In this document: positions 24,764-32,585 of the stretch, one piece after another
Position numbering within the stretch: position 1 is the stretch's first letter
Layout of the letters: each line of letters begins with the position of its first letter
Program-made: the position numbers and the translations under genes
Notes under the pieces: generated by a model
Databases searched by the model: none
What the model was told of the DNA's origin: nothing
The model's input: the letters and a program-made list of their open reading frames with translations, nothing else
Source: a virus
Length of the DNA: 49,354 nucleotides
Direction: 5' to 3' (one strand)
Virus record (IMG/VR): IMGVR_UViG_3300047317_001192
Location: 1 to 49,354 of that record

Positions 24764-25074
24764 GCCTGAGTGCTCTCGCCGTAGTGGCGGAAGACCTCGG
24801 CGAGGATCGCCAGGTCGCCGTCCACCTCGTCGAGGAGCTTGTCGGCCGCCTTCTCGGACTGCGCGACGGTGCGGATCGCCTTGGACAGAAGCTCCGCCTG
24901 ATCGCTGTCCTCCTTGCCCATCTGCTCCTGAAGGGCGAGCAGTTCATCGCGCCGGGTCTTCGGCAGGCGCAGCGGGTTGAGGAGTCGGACGGTCTCGCCG
25001 CCGACCTCGATGTCGGTCGAGCCGTACTTGCGCTCAGCGGCGGCGCGGATGTCGTCGAGGGAGTAAGAAGCCAA
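24736..25074 (-). CDS. Tail assembly chaperone (gpG-like)
   Basis: A 112-residue acidic helical protein (MASYSLDDIRAAAERKYGSTDIEVGGETVRLLNPLRLPKTRRDELLALQ...). Position between the major tail protein and tape measure marks it as the short tail chaperone. A G-rich slippery run near its 3' end (24757-24763 complement) lets a fraction of ribosomes enter the -1 frame to make the long form. It aids tape-measure folding and is not in the virion. Confidence 0.85.
   Translation of the reverse strand: MASYSLDDIRAAAERKYGSTDIEVGGETVRLLNPLRLPKTRRDELLALQEQMGKEDSDQAELLSKAIRTVAQSEKAADKLLDEVDGDLAILAEVFRHYGESTQAGEASASQG
24757..24763 (-). other. Predicted -1 programmed frameshift site
   Basis: Heptamer GGGGGAA on the minus strand, in the frame gcG-GGG-GAA of the chaperone gene, 19 bases before the gpG-like stop. 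The -1 frame is open here and stays open to 24359. The P-site codon re-pairs perfectly; the A-site codon less well than in lambda's G-GGA-AAG. Confidence 0.6.
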
Positions 25075-25137
25075 GGGGGTGCGGACCTCCAGAGAGAAGA
25101 CAGACAGGGGAAGCGGACCGAGGAGAGAAGAGGGAGG

Positions 25138-25174
25138 CCCGGCGCGGGCGGGTCCGCAATGCGCCCGCGCCGGG
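25138..25174. terminator. Perfect 13-bp GC hairpin after the major tail gene
   Basis: CCCGGCGCGGGCG and CGCCCGCGCCGGG arms with an 11-base loop, just past the tail tube stop (25180) and before the chaperone start (25074). No T-run follows on the minus strand, so it may stabilise the upstream mRNA end or attenuate downstream expression. Confidence 0.6.
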
Positions 25175-25179
25175 AGTCA

Positions 25180-25917
25180 TCACGCCTGGCCAGCCACCCA
25201 GGCAGTGCCGTTCCAGTACGCCTTCGAGGAGTCGCCCAGAAGCACGTGCTGACCGGTGGTCCACGCGGTCGTCGGGGTGGCGATCACGCTGGACATACCG
25301 GCGAGGGTGGTCGGGGCGGTGGCGCCCTCGGGGGTGAAGGAGCCCGGGGAACCGGCGGTCGCGCCGGTCGCCATGACGCCGCCCAGGGGCGTGATGGCGT
25401 AGGTCCAGGTGTTGTTGCCGTACGCCATGGGCTTCACGCCGAGCGGCAGACCGGCGAGGGACTCGGTGTCCGAGATCGCCATGTCGTCCGCGCGGTAGAT
25501 CTCGGCGCGCGGGGCGTAGAAGGCGAAGTGATTGTCCCCGTCGATGAAGATCGCCATGAAGGCCGCCTGCGTCGGCTCCGGCTCGGTAGGGACACCGACC
25601 GAACCGTCCGGCAGGATCGGAGCGTTGGCGCCGAAGTAGAGCTTCAGCGCCGCCGTGTCGAACTGCTGGAGCGTGAACGTCATGGTCTCGGTCCTGGCCG
25701 AGTACTTCGTCCGCAGGCTCTTGTTCTGAAGGCTGCCGATCGTGGTCGCCTCGCCGCCCTCGGAGGTGATTCCGAAGACGTCTTCCAGGCTGGTGTGCCC
25801 GACGTTCTGCCACGGGGAAGTGGGCGTCAGGAGATCCGCCGGCATCGCGGTGCCGGTCGGGGCGGTCAGGTAGTTACCGGACCCGACGACAAGGGTTGCG
25901 TCATCGTTGATCGCCAA
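25180..25917 (-). CDS. Major tail (tube) protein
   Basis: A 245-residue protein with the pattern of phage tail tube subunits: MAINDDATLVVGSGNYLTAPTGTAMP, beta-rich, with TMTFTLQQFDTAALKLYFGAN and GDNHFAFYAPRAEIYRADDMAISDTE. The C-terminal about 55 residues (GSFTPEGATAPTTLAGMSS...GQHVLLGDSSKAYWNGTAWVAG) look like a separate surface domain. It polymerises into the tail tube. TTG start. Hairpins lie directly before and after the gene, consistent with separate high expression. Confidence 0.88.
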   Translation of the reverse strand: MAINDDATLVVGSGNYLTAPTGTAMPADLLTPTSPWQNVGHTSLEDVFGITSEGGEATTIGSLQNKSLRTKYSARTETMTFTLQQFDTAALKLYFGANAPILPDGSVGVPTEPEPTQAAFMAIFIDGDNHFAFYAPRAEIYRADDMAISDTESLAGLPLGVKPMAYGNNTWTYAITPLGGVMATGATAGSPGSFTPEGATAPTTLAGMSSVIATPTTAWTTGQHVLLGDSSKAYWNGTAWVAGQA

Positions 25918-25940
25918 GAGGCTGAATCCTTACTCGCGCA

Positions 25941-25984
25941 CGCAAAAGGCCCGGCACCCCGCGAGCGGGAGACTGGGCCTTGCG
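25941..25984 (-). terminator. Terminator/attenuator upstream of the major tail gene
   Basis: Read on the minus strand: CGCAAGGCCC ... GGGCCTTTTGCG, with an inner CCCGC/CGGG stem. The T-rich end (TTTT) follows the stem, as in intrinsic terminators. Confidence 0.6.
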
Positions 25985-25996
25985 TGAATGGAACTG

Positions 25997-26491
25997 TCAG
26001 AGGGTGAAGGGACGAGTCCGCGGCTTGCGGATCTGCACGTCGAAGATCGACTCGTAGCGCCACACCCCCGTGGGGAGGTCGGCGTACTGGACCGGGCCCG
26101 TAGCGGTCGCCCAGTCCGTTGCGCGTCTCGGCGCCGAGTTCAGGTCCACGCGGATGATGTGACCGAGGCGCGGATAGACCTTCTGCTTCAGCCAGGCGTC
26201 ACGCATGACGACGCGGACGGCCTCGCCGAGAATCGCCGCGTCCTCGTCCCCGTTGTGGTCCGGCGCGAAGGTGTTGATCACGATGCGGGCCGCGTCCGTG
26301 AAGCGGGTGTCGCCCTGCCACTCACCCCATGTCGGATCGCGGCGGACCAGGACGAGGGGAAACTTCTCGTGCAGGTCGACGAGGGACTTCACCCGGATTC
26401 CCGGCAGGCCCTCGCGCAGCACGGCGAGAAGGAGATCCTCGACGGGGGACAGCTCCGCCATGGCCTTGATGTGGTCGGGGAGTCCTGCCAT
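25997..26491 (-). CDS. Probable tail terminator protein
   Basis: A 164-residue protein immediately ahead of the tail tube gene. Features are PVEDLLLAVLREGLPGIRVKSL, FPLVLVRRDPTWGEW, FTDAARIVINTFAPDHNGDEDAAILGEAVRVVMRDAW and a C-terminal YADLPTGVWRYESIFDVQIR. This layout matches minor tail or tail-terminator proteins, which cap the tube and join it to the head. The assignment rests mostly on gene order. It overlaps the gene before it by one base. Confidence 0.65.
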   Translation of the reverse strand: MAGLPDHIKAMAELSPVEDLLLAVLREGLPGIRVKSLVDLHEKFPLVLVRRDPTWGEWQGDTRFTDAARIVINTFAPDHNGDEDAAILGEAVRVVMRDAWLKQKVYPRLGHIIRVDLNSAPRRATDWATATGPVQYADLPTGVWRYESIFDVQIRKPRTRPFTL

Positions 26492-26877
26492 CAGTCGAGG
26501 TGCACCTTCCCCTTCCGCTTCTTGGGCAGGTTCGCGGCGCGGGCCAGGATGAACAGGCCGTCCATCGCGCCCACCGTGGCGAGGTAGGTCGTGCCGTCCT
26601 CGCGGGTGCGTACCTCGACCGAAGCGGCGCGGCCGTACTCGATCGACAGAGCGGCGGCCTTGCCGCGCTCGTCGTCCAGGACCACGTACTTGTCGACCTC
26701 GCCGTCCACCACGTCGATGCGGGCATGGCCTTCGAGGCGATGCTGAAGGAGCAACTCTTCGGCGCGCGCGGCGATTTCGAAGCGGGCCTCATCGAGGGCG
26801 GCCTGAACGCCGGGCATGGTCGCGAGGAACTTCTCCAGCTTGCCGCCGCCGGGAAGCCGGGAGTAGACGATAGCCAT
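26491..26877 (-). CDS. DUF5403-like / HK97 gp10-like connector protein
   Basis: A 128-residue protein (MAIVYSRLPGGGKLEKFLATMPGVQAALDEARFEIAARAEELLLQHRLEGHARIDVVDGEVDKYVVLDDERGKAAALSIEYGR...). The alpha-helical start followed by the beta-rich 'I-E-Y-G' stretch is typical of DUF5403/gp10-type head-tail joining proteins of actinophages. It overlaps both neighbours by one base. The exact place in the neck is inferred. Confidence 0.6.
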   Translation of the reverse strand: MAIVYSRLPGGGKLEKFLATMPGVQAALDEARFEIAARAEELLLQHRLEGHARIDVVDGEVDKYVVLDDERGKAAALSIEYGRAASVEVRTREDGTTYLATVGAMDGLFILARAANLPKKRKGKVHLD

Positions 26878-27212
26878 CAGGGCCGCTCCCTAATGTCGAT
26901 CGACCAGTGCCGCGTACGGCGGTCGCCGTGGTGGTAGGCCGGAGGGGTCACGATGTCCCACAAGCGGCCCTGGTACTCGACCCGCGACCACAGGGTCACG
27001 CCCTCGACGTGAGGGTCAACGACCATGCGGACGACGTTGATCTGTTGCTGACCGGGCACCTCGGCCTTGCCGCTGCGCTGCGGGATGAAGGCGGCCCTGA
27101 CGTCGACCGGGTTGTCCTCGTCCACGGAGATGACGGTGTTGCCCCGGTTGTCGACGACCTCCTTCGTCCGCCAGACGCGGGCGGGCTGGCCTCGCCTGCG
27201 CTGCACGCTCAC
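26877..27212 (-). CDS. Head-tail stopper / connector protein
   Basis: A 111-residue beta-rich protein (VWRTKEVVDNRGNTVISVDEDNPVDVRAAFIPQRSGKAEVPGQQQINVVRMVVDPHVEGVTLWSRVEYQGRLWDIVTPPAYHHGDRRTRHWSIDI...). This fits small head-closure proteins of the SPP1 gp16 type: 'V...R...G..WDI' motif, position third in the connector block. It overlaps the previous gene by 4 bases. Confidence 0.6.
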   Translation of the reverse strand: MSVQRRRGQPARVWRTKEVVDNRGNTVISVDEDNPVDVRAAFIPQRSGKAEVPGQQQINVVRMVVDPHVEGVTLWSRVEYQGRLWDIVTPPAYHHGDRRTRHWSIDIRERP

Positions 27213-27667
27213 CAGGGGCTCACCTCATCCCCGAACAGGGGGAACGGCGAAGCCGGGGAGTAGTCGACGGGTACGTGGCCGACATCGCGCGGGCGCCGCT
27301 TGGTGCCCCAGGCGGAGACGACCACGCTGGAGATGCCGCGCTTTCGGCCGGCAAGCTCCTCCAGGAGCCGGATCTCCTCGCGGGTGAAGTACACGGTGCC
27401 GGCGTCACGTCCGATGTCCGACCAGGCGAGCGTCTCGTCGCCTGCGCGGCTCTGGGTGTAGCCGTTGGGGTTGCGCACGTACCGTGCGGCTGCCTTCAGG
27501 ACGAGGGTCTTCACCAGGCGAGGGACCGTGGCCTCGGGCCACTCGCGGCCGTGTGTGGCTGCGAGGTCCGAGGCGTCGGTCAGTGCGCCCGAAGCAATGC
27601 GTTCCTCGTCCGCATCTAGCTCCCAGTCGAGACGTCCCTTCAGCTCTTCGAGCGTGGCGTACGACAA
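27209..27667 (-). CDS. Head-tail adaptor protein
   Basis: A 152-residue protein. YATLEELKGRLDWELDADEERIASGALTDASDLAATHG...VPRLVKTLVLKAAARYVRNPNGYTQSRAGDETLAWSD is the usual head-tail connector (gp6/gp15-like) pattern: an all-helical domain that binds the portal, then the 'R-N-P-G-x-x-S..GD' loop. It is the first connector gene after the capsid gene, interrupted by a reversed moron. GTG start. Confidence 0.7.
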   Translation of the reverse strand: MSYATLEELKGRLDWELDADEERIASGALTDASDLAATHGREWPEATVPRLVKTLVLKAAARYVRNPNGYTQSRAGDETLAWSDIGRDAGTVYFTREEIRLLEELAGRKRGISSVVVSAWGTKRRPRDVGHVPVDYSPASPFPLFGDEVSPW

Positions 27668-27760
27668 GCTATCGACCCCCTTTCGTTGCTAGGCGGAGGG
27701 GAGGAAACGACATCCGTTCAGTGGTGTTTGCAGGTCGCCTGCCGAGTGAATAATGGCAAG

Positions 27761-28315
27761 ATGAACGAATGGATTGCCGCCGCTTTCGGGTTGGGTGGAA
27801 CAGTTATTGGCGCCGGAGCTTCCTTTGCAGGGACCGCTTGGCAGCAACACAAGATGACGGAGGCGCAAAAGGGAGCTGCTGAGAACTCGGCGGCAGCCAC
27901 CCTTGCTGCCGAGCTGATTCGGATTCGCCAACACGTGAACGTATTGCCGGACGCCTTGGTTAGTCGGCAATCAGAAGATCCGCAAGCCGCAACTCAAGTC
28001 CTCGTGCAGGCTATTCAGAGCGAGTGGCATGCGATTCTTGAACAGCTCATCGTTCCCGCCGAAGTTGCCGCGCGCATCCTGCGGGATGAGGAAATTCGGG
28101 CTCGCGAGCTAGAAATCCTCGATCTGCTTGGAAAGTGGCCTGCCCTGAACCTACAAAAGGCGGCGCTCATGAATCGCTACTCAATGCGAGAGATTGTCAA
28201 CAATGCCCTGGAGTGCGTGGGTGCATGGCAACGGCAGGACGGCATTCCGCTCCCCGCCCAGTCGCTCATTGCGGCGCGCGAAGTCTGGCGCATACTCGGG
28301 AACAAGGGGCAGTGA
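27761..28315 (+). CDS. Reversed moron: membrane-anchored protein
   Basis: A 184-residue protein encoded against the direction of the late operon, between the capsid and adaptor genes. The N-terminus (NEWIAAAFGLGGTVIGAGASFAGTAW) is one membrane segment, followed by a long helical cytoplasmic part (KMTEAQKGAAENSAAATLAAELIRIRQHV...). Base composition is visibly less GC-rich than its neighbours. It ends just before a hairpin (28353-28387). Such reversed, compositionally odd genes are typical morons; host protection from other phages is possible but not shown. ATG at 27761 was chosen because it begins the membrane segment. Confidence 0.7.
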   Translation: MNEWIAAAFGLGGTVIGAGASFAGTAWQQHKMTEAQKGAAENSAAATLAAELIRIRQHVNVLPDALVSRQSEDPQAATQVLVQAIQSEWHAILEQLIVPAEVAARILRDEEIRARELEILDLLGKWPALNLQKAALMNRYSMREIVNNALECVGAWQRQDGIPLPAQSLIAAREVWRILGNKGQ

Positions 28316-28352
28316 GGAAGCCGTTCTCGTCGTGGTTCTGTGAGACGTGATA

Positions 28353-28387
28353 GGCCGCGTGCCTGATCTACCCCAGATCACGCGGCC
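28353..28387. terminator. Bidirectional terminator after capsid gene and moron
   Basis: GGCCGCG and CGCGGCC outer arms with an inner TGATCT/AGATCA stem and ACCCC loop. It lies between the converging moron (ends 28315) and capsid gene (ends 28400). Confidence 0.65.
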
Positions 28388-28399
28388 CGCCGTTCACGA

Positions 28400-29461
28400 T
28401 CAGGCGTTGGCCGGGTCGGTCTCGGCCTTCATGCCGGTGGGGGTCCACACCTTCGCGTCGGAGACGCCGGTGATGGTGGCCAGCTCGCTGCCGGCCGCCG
28501 GGTAGTCGGACTTGCCGTCGAGGGTGAGCTTTATGCCGCGAACGAAGTGCTCCTGCGTGGAGACGATCTCCTTCTCGTTCGCCTGGTCCCAGCCGACCAG
28601 CACGTCAGGCACCGAGCGGAAGCCCGCGTAGGTGTTCACGACGGAACGGTCCTGCATGTACAGCGGGTCGTAGTCGCGGACCCAGCGGAGCGCGATGTTC
28701 TCGAAGCTCGTGGTCGCGCCGTACGGAACCGACTGCGGCACCGAGGGGGCACCGGACAGGAAGATGAAGCCGGACTGCGCGAAGGCGTACGCGGCATCGG
28801 CCGGGATGGTCTGGTCGACCACGATCCGGAAACCGAAGCGCTCACCGATGCTCGCGGTGCGGAGAGCGGTCTCGGCCTCGGAGTCACCGACGTTCTGCGC
28901 GAAGTTCAGCGTCGGGTCGACCAGGAGCGCCGACTCGAACTCGGTACCCACCAGGAGGTACCGGCCCTCACGCGGAGCATGGAAGGCGTTCAGCACCCGG
29001 CGGGCCTCGATCAGGGCGCCCCGGAGGTTCTGACCGGCGTTGCCGATGGTGGCGTTGTACGTCTGGCTGGTCAGGAGGTTGACGGCCCGACGCTGAAGAC
29101 CGCGCGCGATGGCCTTCGACTGGGGGCGCAGGAGCTTGGACCAGTTGTCGATGTCGAAGTCGTTCTGCTCGTCGGTGAGCTTCACCGCGGAGTAGACGTT
29201 GCCGCCGAAGGTGACTGCGATGGTCCGCTCGCTGTACTCGTCGAAGACGATCGGGTTCGAGCGGTCGTTACGCCACGCGTAGTCGTGGAACGGCAGGATG
29301 CCTTCGACCTTCATGGAGATGGTGTCGTTCTCGGCACCCTTGAACTGGTCGACACCCTGCTTCTGGAACAGGTTCGGAATGATGAGTTCCTGCTCAAGCA
29401 TCCCGACAGCGGTGTTCACGAGCTTCTGGGGTTTGACGACCTGATGCTGTGCAGTGGGCAA
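28400..29461 (-). CDS. Major capsid protein (P22 coat-like, HK97 fold)
   Basis: A 353-residue shell protein. The pattern MLEQELIIPNLFQKQGVDQFKGAENDTISMKVEGILPFHDYAWRNDRSNPIVFDEYSERTIAVTFGGNVYSAVKLTDEQNDFDI is that of P22-type coat families common in actinophages. An HK97-like helical spine (SKAIARGLQRRAVNLL) and a GATTSFENIALRWVRDYDPLYMQDR loop follow. A small Ig-like C-terminal piece (ATITGVSDAKVWTPTG) may decorate the shell. It lies downstream of the scaffold gene, and terminator-like hairpins flank it on both sides. Confidence 0.88.
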   Translation of the reverse strand: MPTAQHQVVKPQKLVNTAVGMLEQELIIPNLFQKQGVDQFKGAENDTISMKVEGILPFHDYAWRNDRSNPIVFDEYSERTIAVTFGGNVYSAVKLTDEQNDFDIDNWSKLLRPQSKAIARGLQRRAVNLLTSQTYNATIGNAGQNLRGALIEARRVLNAFHAPREGRYLLVGTEFESALLVDPTLNFAQNVGDSEAETALRTASIGERFGFRIVVDQTIPADAAYAFAQSGFIFLSGAPSVPQSVPYGATTSFENIALRWVRDYDPLYMQDRSVVNTYAGFRSVPDVLVGWDQANEKEIVSTQEHFVRGIKLTLDGKSDYPAAGSELATITGVSDAKVWTPTGMKAETDPANA

Positions 29462-29483
29462 GGGGTGCTACCTCCGGGGCATG

Positions 29484-29512
29484 AAAAATCCCCCGGCTGG
29501 TCAGCACGGGGG
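29484..29512 (-). terminator. Intrinsic terminator just upstream of the capsid gene
   Basis: Minus-strand stem CCCCCG...CGGGGG with an inner GCTG/CAGC, followed by ATTTTT. It stands between scaffold and capsid genes, 23 bases before the capsid start, so it may act as an attenuator or processing signal. Confidence 0.7.
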
Positions 29513-29538
29513 TTGGGTAAGGGGGGTCATCGGAGGCG

Positions 29539-30039
29539 CTAGAAGCGCCTGGTACGCCGCGCGAGCTTGCGCGGGTCCATGTCTCCGTCGTCTTCGTCGG
29601 ACGGGTCGAGGCCGCCGCCCAGAGAAGGCGGAGCCGCAGGGGCGAGGAGCACCTGAAGGGCCTTGGCGTCGGCTTCCAGCTCCTCGGGGGTAGCGCCGCG
29701 CAGGCGCCCCGCCAGTTCCTCGGGCAGGTCGAACTTCCGTGCCACGGTGGTGACCAGGACGGAGTGTTCCAGCTCGGCGTTCTTCGTCTTCACCTCGGCG
29801 AGGGCGGCCTCGAACTCCTCCGGGCTCTTGGCATCGGAGAGCTTCGTCTCGGCGTCCCGCAGTCGTGTGCGGTACCCGGCCGCCTCGTTGCGGACCTTCG
29901 CGAGTTCCTTGCGTGCCCAGTCGGGCAGCTCGTCTTCCGGGCTGGTGGACTGGCCGCCGGCACCGGACTCCTCATCCGGCTTCTGGCCGGGCGGGGTCTC
30001 CTCGCTCGGGGTCTCCTGGTTGGGCTTCTCGTCAGACAC
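29539..30039 (-). CDS. Scaffolding protein
   Basis: A 166-residue, highly acidic and helical protein. The N-terminal 40 residues are Pro/Glu-rich and disordered. A coiled coil follows (LPDWARKELAKVRNEAAGYRTRLRDAETKLSDAKSPEEFEAALAEVKTKNAELEHSVL), and then a short basic end, DPRKLARRTRRF, that would contact the coat. Location just before the capsid gene and composition are typical of phage scaffolds, which guide procapsid assembly and are then lost. Confidence 0.85.
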   Translation of the reverse strand: MSDEKPNQETPSEETPPGQKPDEESGAGGQSTSPEDELPDWARKELAKVRNEAAGYRTRLRDAETKLSDAKSPEEFEAALAEVKTKNAELEHSVLVTTVARKFDLPEELAGRLRGATPEELEADAKALQVLLAPAAPPSLGGGLDPSDEDDGDMDPRKLARRTRRF

Positions 30040-30040
30040 T

Positions 30041-31138
30041 TCACGCCTCCGGGGCCGTGCTCGTGGACTGCCGCGCCTCCAGGGCTGCGGCTCTCTGCTG
30101 CTTGCGGATGAACCGGCGCCAGACGCTCACCGCGTCTTTGCCGGTGTGGCCCTTCGTGACCTCCGGCCACAGGGCCTCGTACTGCCGCGACAGCGCGGTC
30201 AGCTCGCTCGACTGGTACTGATCCCGGTTCCAGACCGGCATCGCGTAGCAGTGGCAGTTGTCGTGGTACTTGTCGCCGTCGTTGAACGTGGCGGACTCGC
30301 GGCTCTTGTAGACCGGGCCCCGACTGATCAACATCGCGCACCAGCCGCACGGGGTGCCCGTGCGCGACAGGCGCACGTACCCGAGGGCTCGCCGGTCGCG
30401 GGTCATGTGCGTCCAGTTCGTTGACCGGGCGCCGTTCATAGCGATGCGGGAAGCGGCTGCGGCCTGCTGTGAGCCTGCCTGCCGGTGTGCCTCGTCCGGG
30501 TCGGAGTCCTCGACGCTCAAGCGCCGGTCGAGGTTGGTCGGGCCGAGGGCTTCGAGCACGAGCCGAAGTTCCTCTTCGGCCTGGCGCTCGATCCGTTCCT
30601 CTTCCTCGCGGAGCCCTTCCAACTCCTCGACAAGGACGCGCTCCCAGTCGGGCTCGTCGTCCTGGCCGTCGTCCTGGTCCTCGTCGTCGGTGACGGGCCC
30701 CGAGTCGTCGCTCTCGGAGGTGTCCTCGACTACCTGCGCGGACGAGGCTTCCCCGGACTCGCCGGTCGCGGCATCGCCCGCAGGTTCTGAGGGTGGGCTG
30801 TGGGTGCCCGCTAGGGCGGCGAACTCGCGCCGTAGGTCGGCCAGGGTGATGTACGGCGGCTCGGGATGGTACGGGTCGGCCACCGTCGTACCGGTCTGGA
30901 GCGCTCGGGCAAGGCGGTAGTAGGCCCGCGCCAAGTCGCGAGACTGGCGACGACGGGACATGACGAGCGTGATCGCCTTACGCAGCCAGCCGCCAGCCGT
31001 AGCCGCGCGCTGGTCGACCGGAACGTCCGCCCACAGGGCCAGCGCCTCGGCTGTGGTCTTCGCGCCGAGCTGCGACAGCGCGACATGGAAGGCGGCCGAG
31101 ACCTCGTCGGTCTCGGCCTGCCTCGTCTGCTTCGTCAT
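30041..31138 (-). CDS. MuF/VG15-like minor capsid protein
   Basis: A 365-residue protein located between portal and scaffold. Helical N-terminus; a very acidic low-complexity middle (about 120-185); then RIAMNGARSTNWTHMTRDRRALGYVRLSRTGTPCGWCAMLISRGPVYKSRESA...YHDNCHCYAMPVW. The C-G-W-C and C-H-C residues suggest a metal site and are typical of VG15/MuF-type head proteins of actinophages. It overlaps the portal gene by 4 bases. The protein is probably packaged in the head; the specific function is unknown. Confidence 0.75.
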   Translation of the reverse strand: MTKQTRQAETDEVSAAFHVALSQLGAKTTAEALALWADVPVDQRAATAGGWLRKAITLVMSRRRQSRDLARAYYRLARALQTGTTVADPYHPEPPYITLADLRREFAALAGTHSPPSEPAGDAATGESGEASSAQVVEDTSESDDSGPVTDDEDQDDGQDDEPDWERVLVEELEGLREEEERIERQAEEELRLVLEALGPTNLDRRLSVEDSDPDEAHRQAGSQQAAAASRIAMNGARSTNWTHMTRDRRALGYVRLSRTGTPCGWCAMLISRGPVYKSRESATFNDGDKYHDNCHCYAMPVWNRDQYQSSELTALSRQYEALWPEVTKGHTGKDAVSVWRRFIRKQQRAAALEARQSTSTAPEA

Positions 31139-32553
31139 GCAGCCGCCGGCACTGTAGCCGCGGTGGTCGTCTCAGGCGTTGCGCGGCTCAGCGCGGAAGC
31201 GAGCTGCCCCACCGAGTCTTCCTCGTCGGCAAGGTCGTCCCACTCGTCCAACTCGGTCTGAGTGACGTTCGGGACGCGCTTCCACAGACCCTTCGCCGGG
31301 ATACCGAGCTGCTCGCGCAGCTTGCCCAGCGCGTCAGCGGCCTGTGCCAACGAGCGCTGTTCCATGTCACGCCAGATGACCTCGCCCTTGAAGTCGTCCG
31401 CCGATCCGCCTTCCAGCTCGGCGGCCAAGCGGAACACTCTCTCCCAGGCTTCGCCGAACACCGTCCGGAACTCCTGAATCTTGCGGCTGAGCGCCGTCTC
31501 GGCGGCCTGAAGAGCCTCCGCCGAGAGGTTGGCGATCTGCCCCAACAGATGGTGAGGGGGCACCTGCGCGACGGCGCTGAGGTGCCGGATGCTCATGTCG
31601 ATCGAGTCGATGAACCCGCCGAGCGGGGTCTCGTCGAGCGATCCAAAGCGAACGTCGGGGTCCTCGGCGAAGAGGAACCGCTTGGCGTTGTGGTTGATCG
31701 GCAGGGGGATCGCGTTGCCGTGCTCGTCGTAGACGACCTCGCCCGTCTCCGGGTCGCGCTGAACCGGCGGGGCCATGCCCGACACCGTGCGCACCTTCAC
31801 CGAGGCGTACGTCTGCGCGATCAACAGGTCAAAGATCGTCTGGTTGATGCGGTTCTGGAGCGGGATCATCGGTTCGATCACGCCGACCGTCCGGCCTTCG
31901 AGGTCCACAGACGCCGCGAAGCGGGTCACGGGGCACTCGCTCGCGCCGTGGCGCTTGCCCTTGGCGACCGTGACGCCCTCGCTGTCGTCCAACGCCTTGA
32001 ACGTGACCGCGTACTCGAAGCGGCCGTCCCACATGCGGGCCGTGCCGGGCTTCTCGGCCATGGGCCAGGCTGTCACCGTCAGCGCGGCGTACGGGGTGTC
32101 GTCGTTTGCCGGGTCCTCGTACAGCGCGGCCGTACGCAGCGCGGACAGGCCCTTCGTCAGGACCACGCCCTTCACGCGCTCGGTCAGTGTGAACGAATGC
32201 CCGTACGTCAGCGCGCCCTTGTAGATGGCGGACTGCCGGGCGTCGAGGCGGGAACGTTGCCAGTGCTCCCACTGCGGGGAGGACAGGTTGGTCGCCGAGC
32301 CCTGGCCGTCGTCGTCGCCCGCCCGGTAGCCGTCCACGTAGAGGGCCTGCGCCGGGGTGTTGACCAGGAGAGGCGTCCAGTTCGAGACGGCCCGCTTCGC
32401 GAGGAGCCGGTACTCGTCATCGGCCATCGCGGGCATGTACGGGTCGTCGTGGCGGCCGTGGAGATAGTTGTCGATCCGGGAGAGCCGGTCCTTGTCCCGG
32501 CCGAGGGTGGCGAGGAGCTGCACCGCCAGGGCGGTAGGCGTGGGTTCGGCCAT
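31135..32553 (-). CDS. Portal protein (SPP1 gp6-like)
   Basis: A 472-residue portal subunit, forming the dodecameric DNA gate of the head. Motifs include RLSRIDNYLHGRHDDPYMP, AVSNWTPLLVNTPAQALYVDGYR, and the later PMIPLQNRINQTIFDLLIAQTYAS and IRHLSAVAQVPPHHLLGQIANLSAEALQAAETALSRKIQEFRTVFGEAWERVFRLAAELEG, all conserved in gp6-like portals. An acidic/Ala-Thr tail follows. ATG start. A stoperator-like site lies 15 bases upstream (32568-32582), in the gap after the terminase. Confidence 0.9.
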   Translation of the reverse strand: MAEPTPTALAVQLLATLGRDKDRLSRIDNYLHGRHDDPYMPAMADDEYRLLAKRAVSNWTPLLVNTPAQALYVDGYRAGDDDGQGSATNLSSPQWEHWQRSRLDARQSAIYKGALTYGHSFTLTERVKGVVLTKGLSALRTAALYEDPANDDTPYAALTVTAWPMAEKPGTARMWDGRFEYAVTFKALDDSEGVTVAKGKRHGASECPVTRFAASVDLEGRTVGVIEPMIPLQNRINQTIFDLLIAQTYASVKVRTVSGMAPPVQRDPETGEVVYDEHGNAIPLPINHNAKRFLFAEDPDVRFGSLDETPLGGFIDSIDMSIRHLSAVAQVPPHHLLGQIANLSAEALQAAETALSRKIQEFRTVFGEAWERVFRLAAELEGGSADDFKGEVIWRDMEQRSLAQAADALGKLREQLGIPAKGLWKRVPNVTQTELDEWDDLADEEDSVGQLASALSRATPETTTAATVPAAA

Positions 32554-32567
32554 GGTTCACCGCCCTT

Positions 32568-32582
32568 GGTTACATGTTTACA
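32568..32582 (-). promoter_or_regulatory. Stoperator-like site in the late operon
   Basis: Reads TGTAAACATGTAACC on the minus strand, between the terminase stop and portal start. It is identical to the site at 46480-46494 on the other arm. Confidence 0.65.
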
Positions 32583-32585
32583 CTG

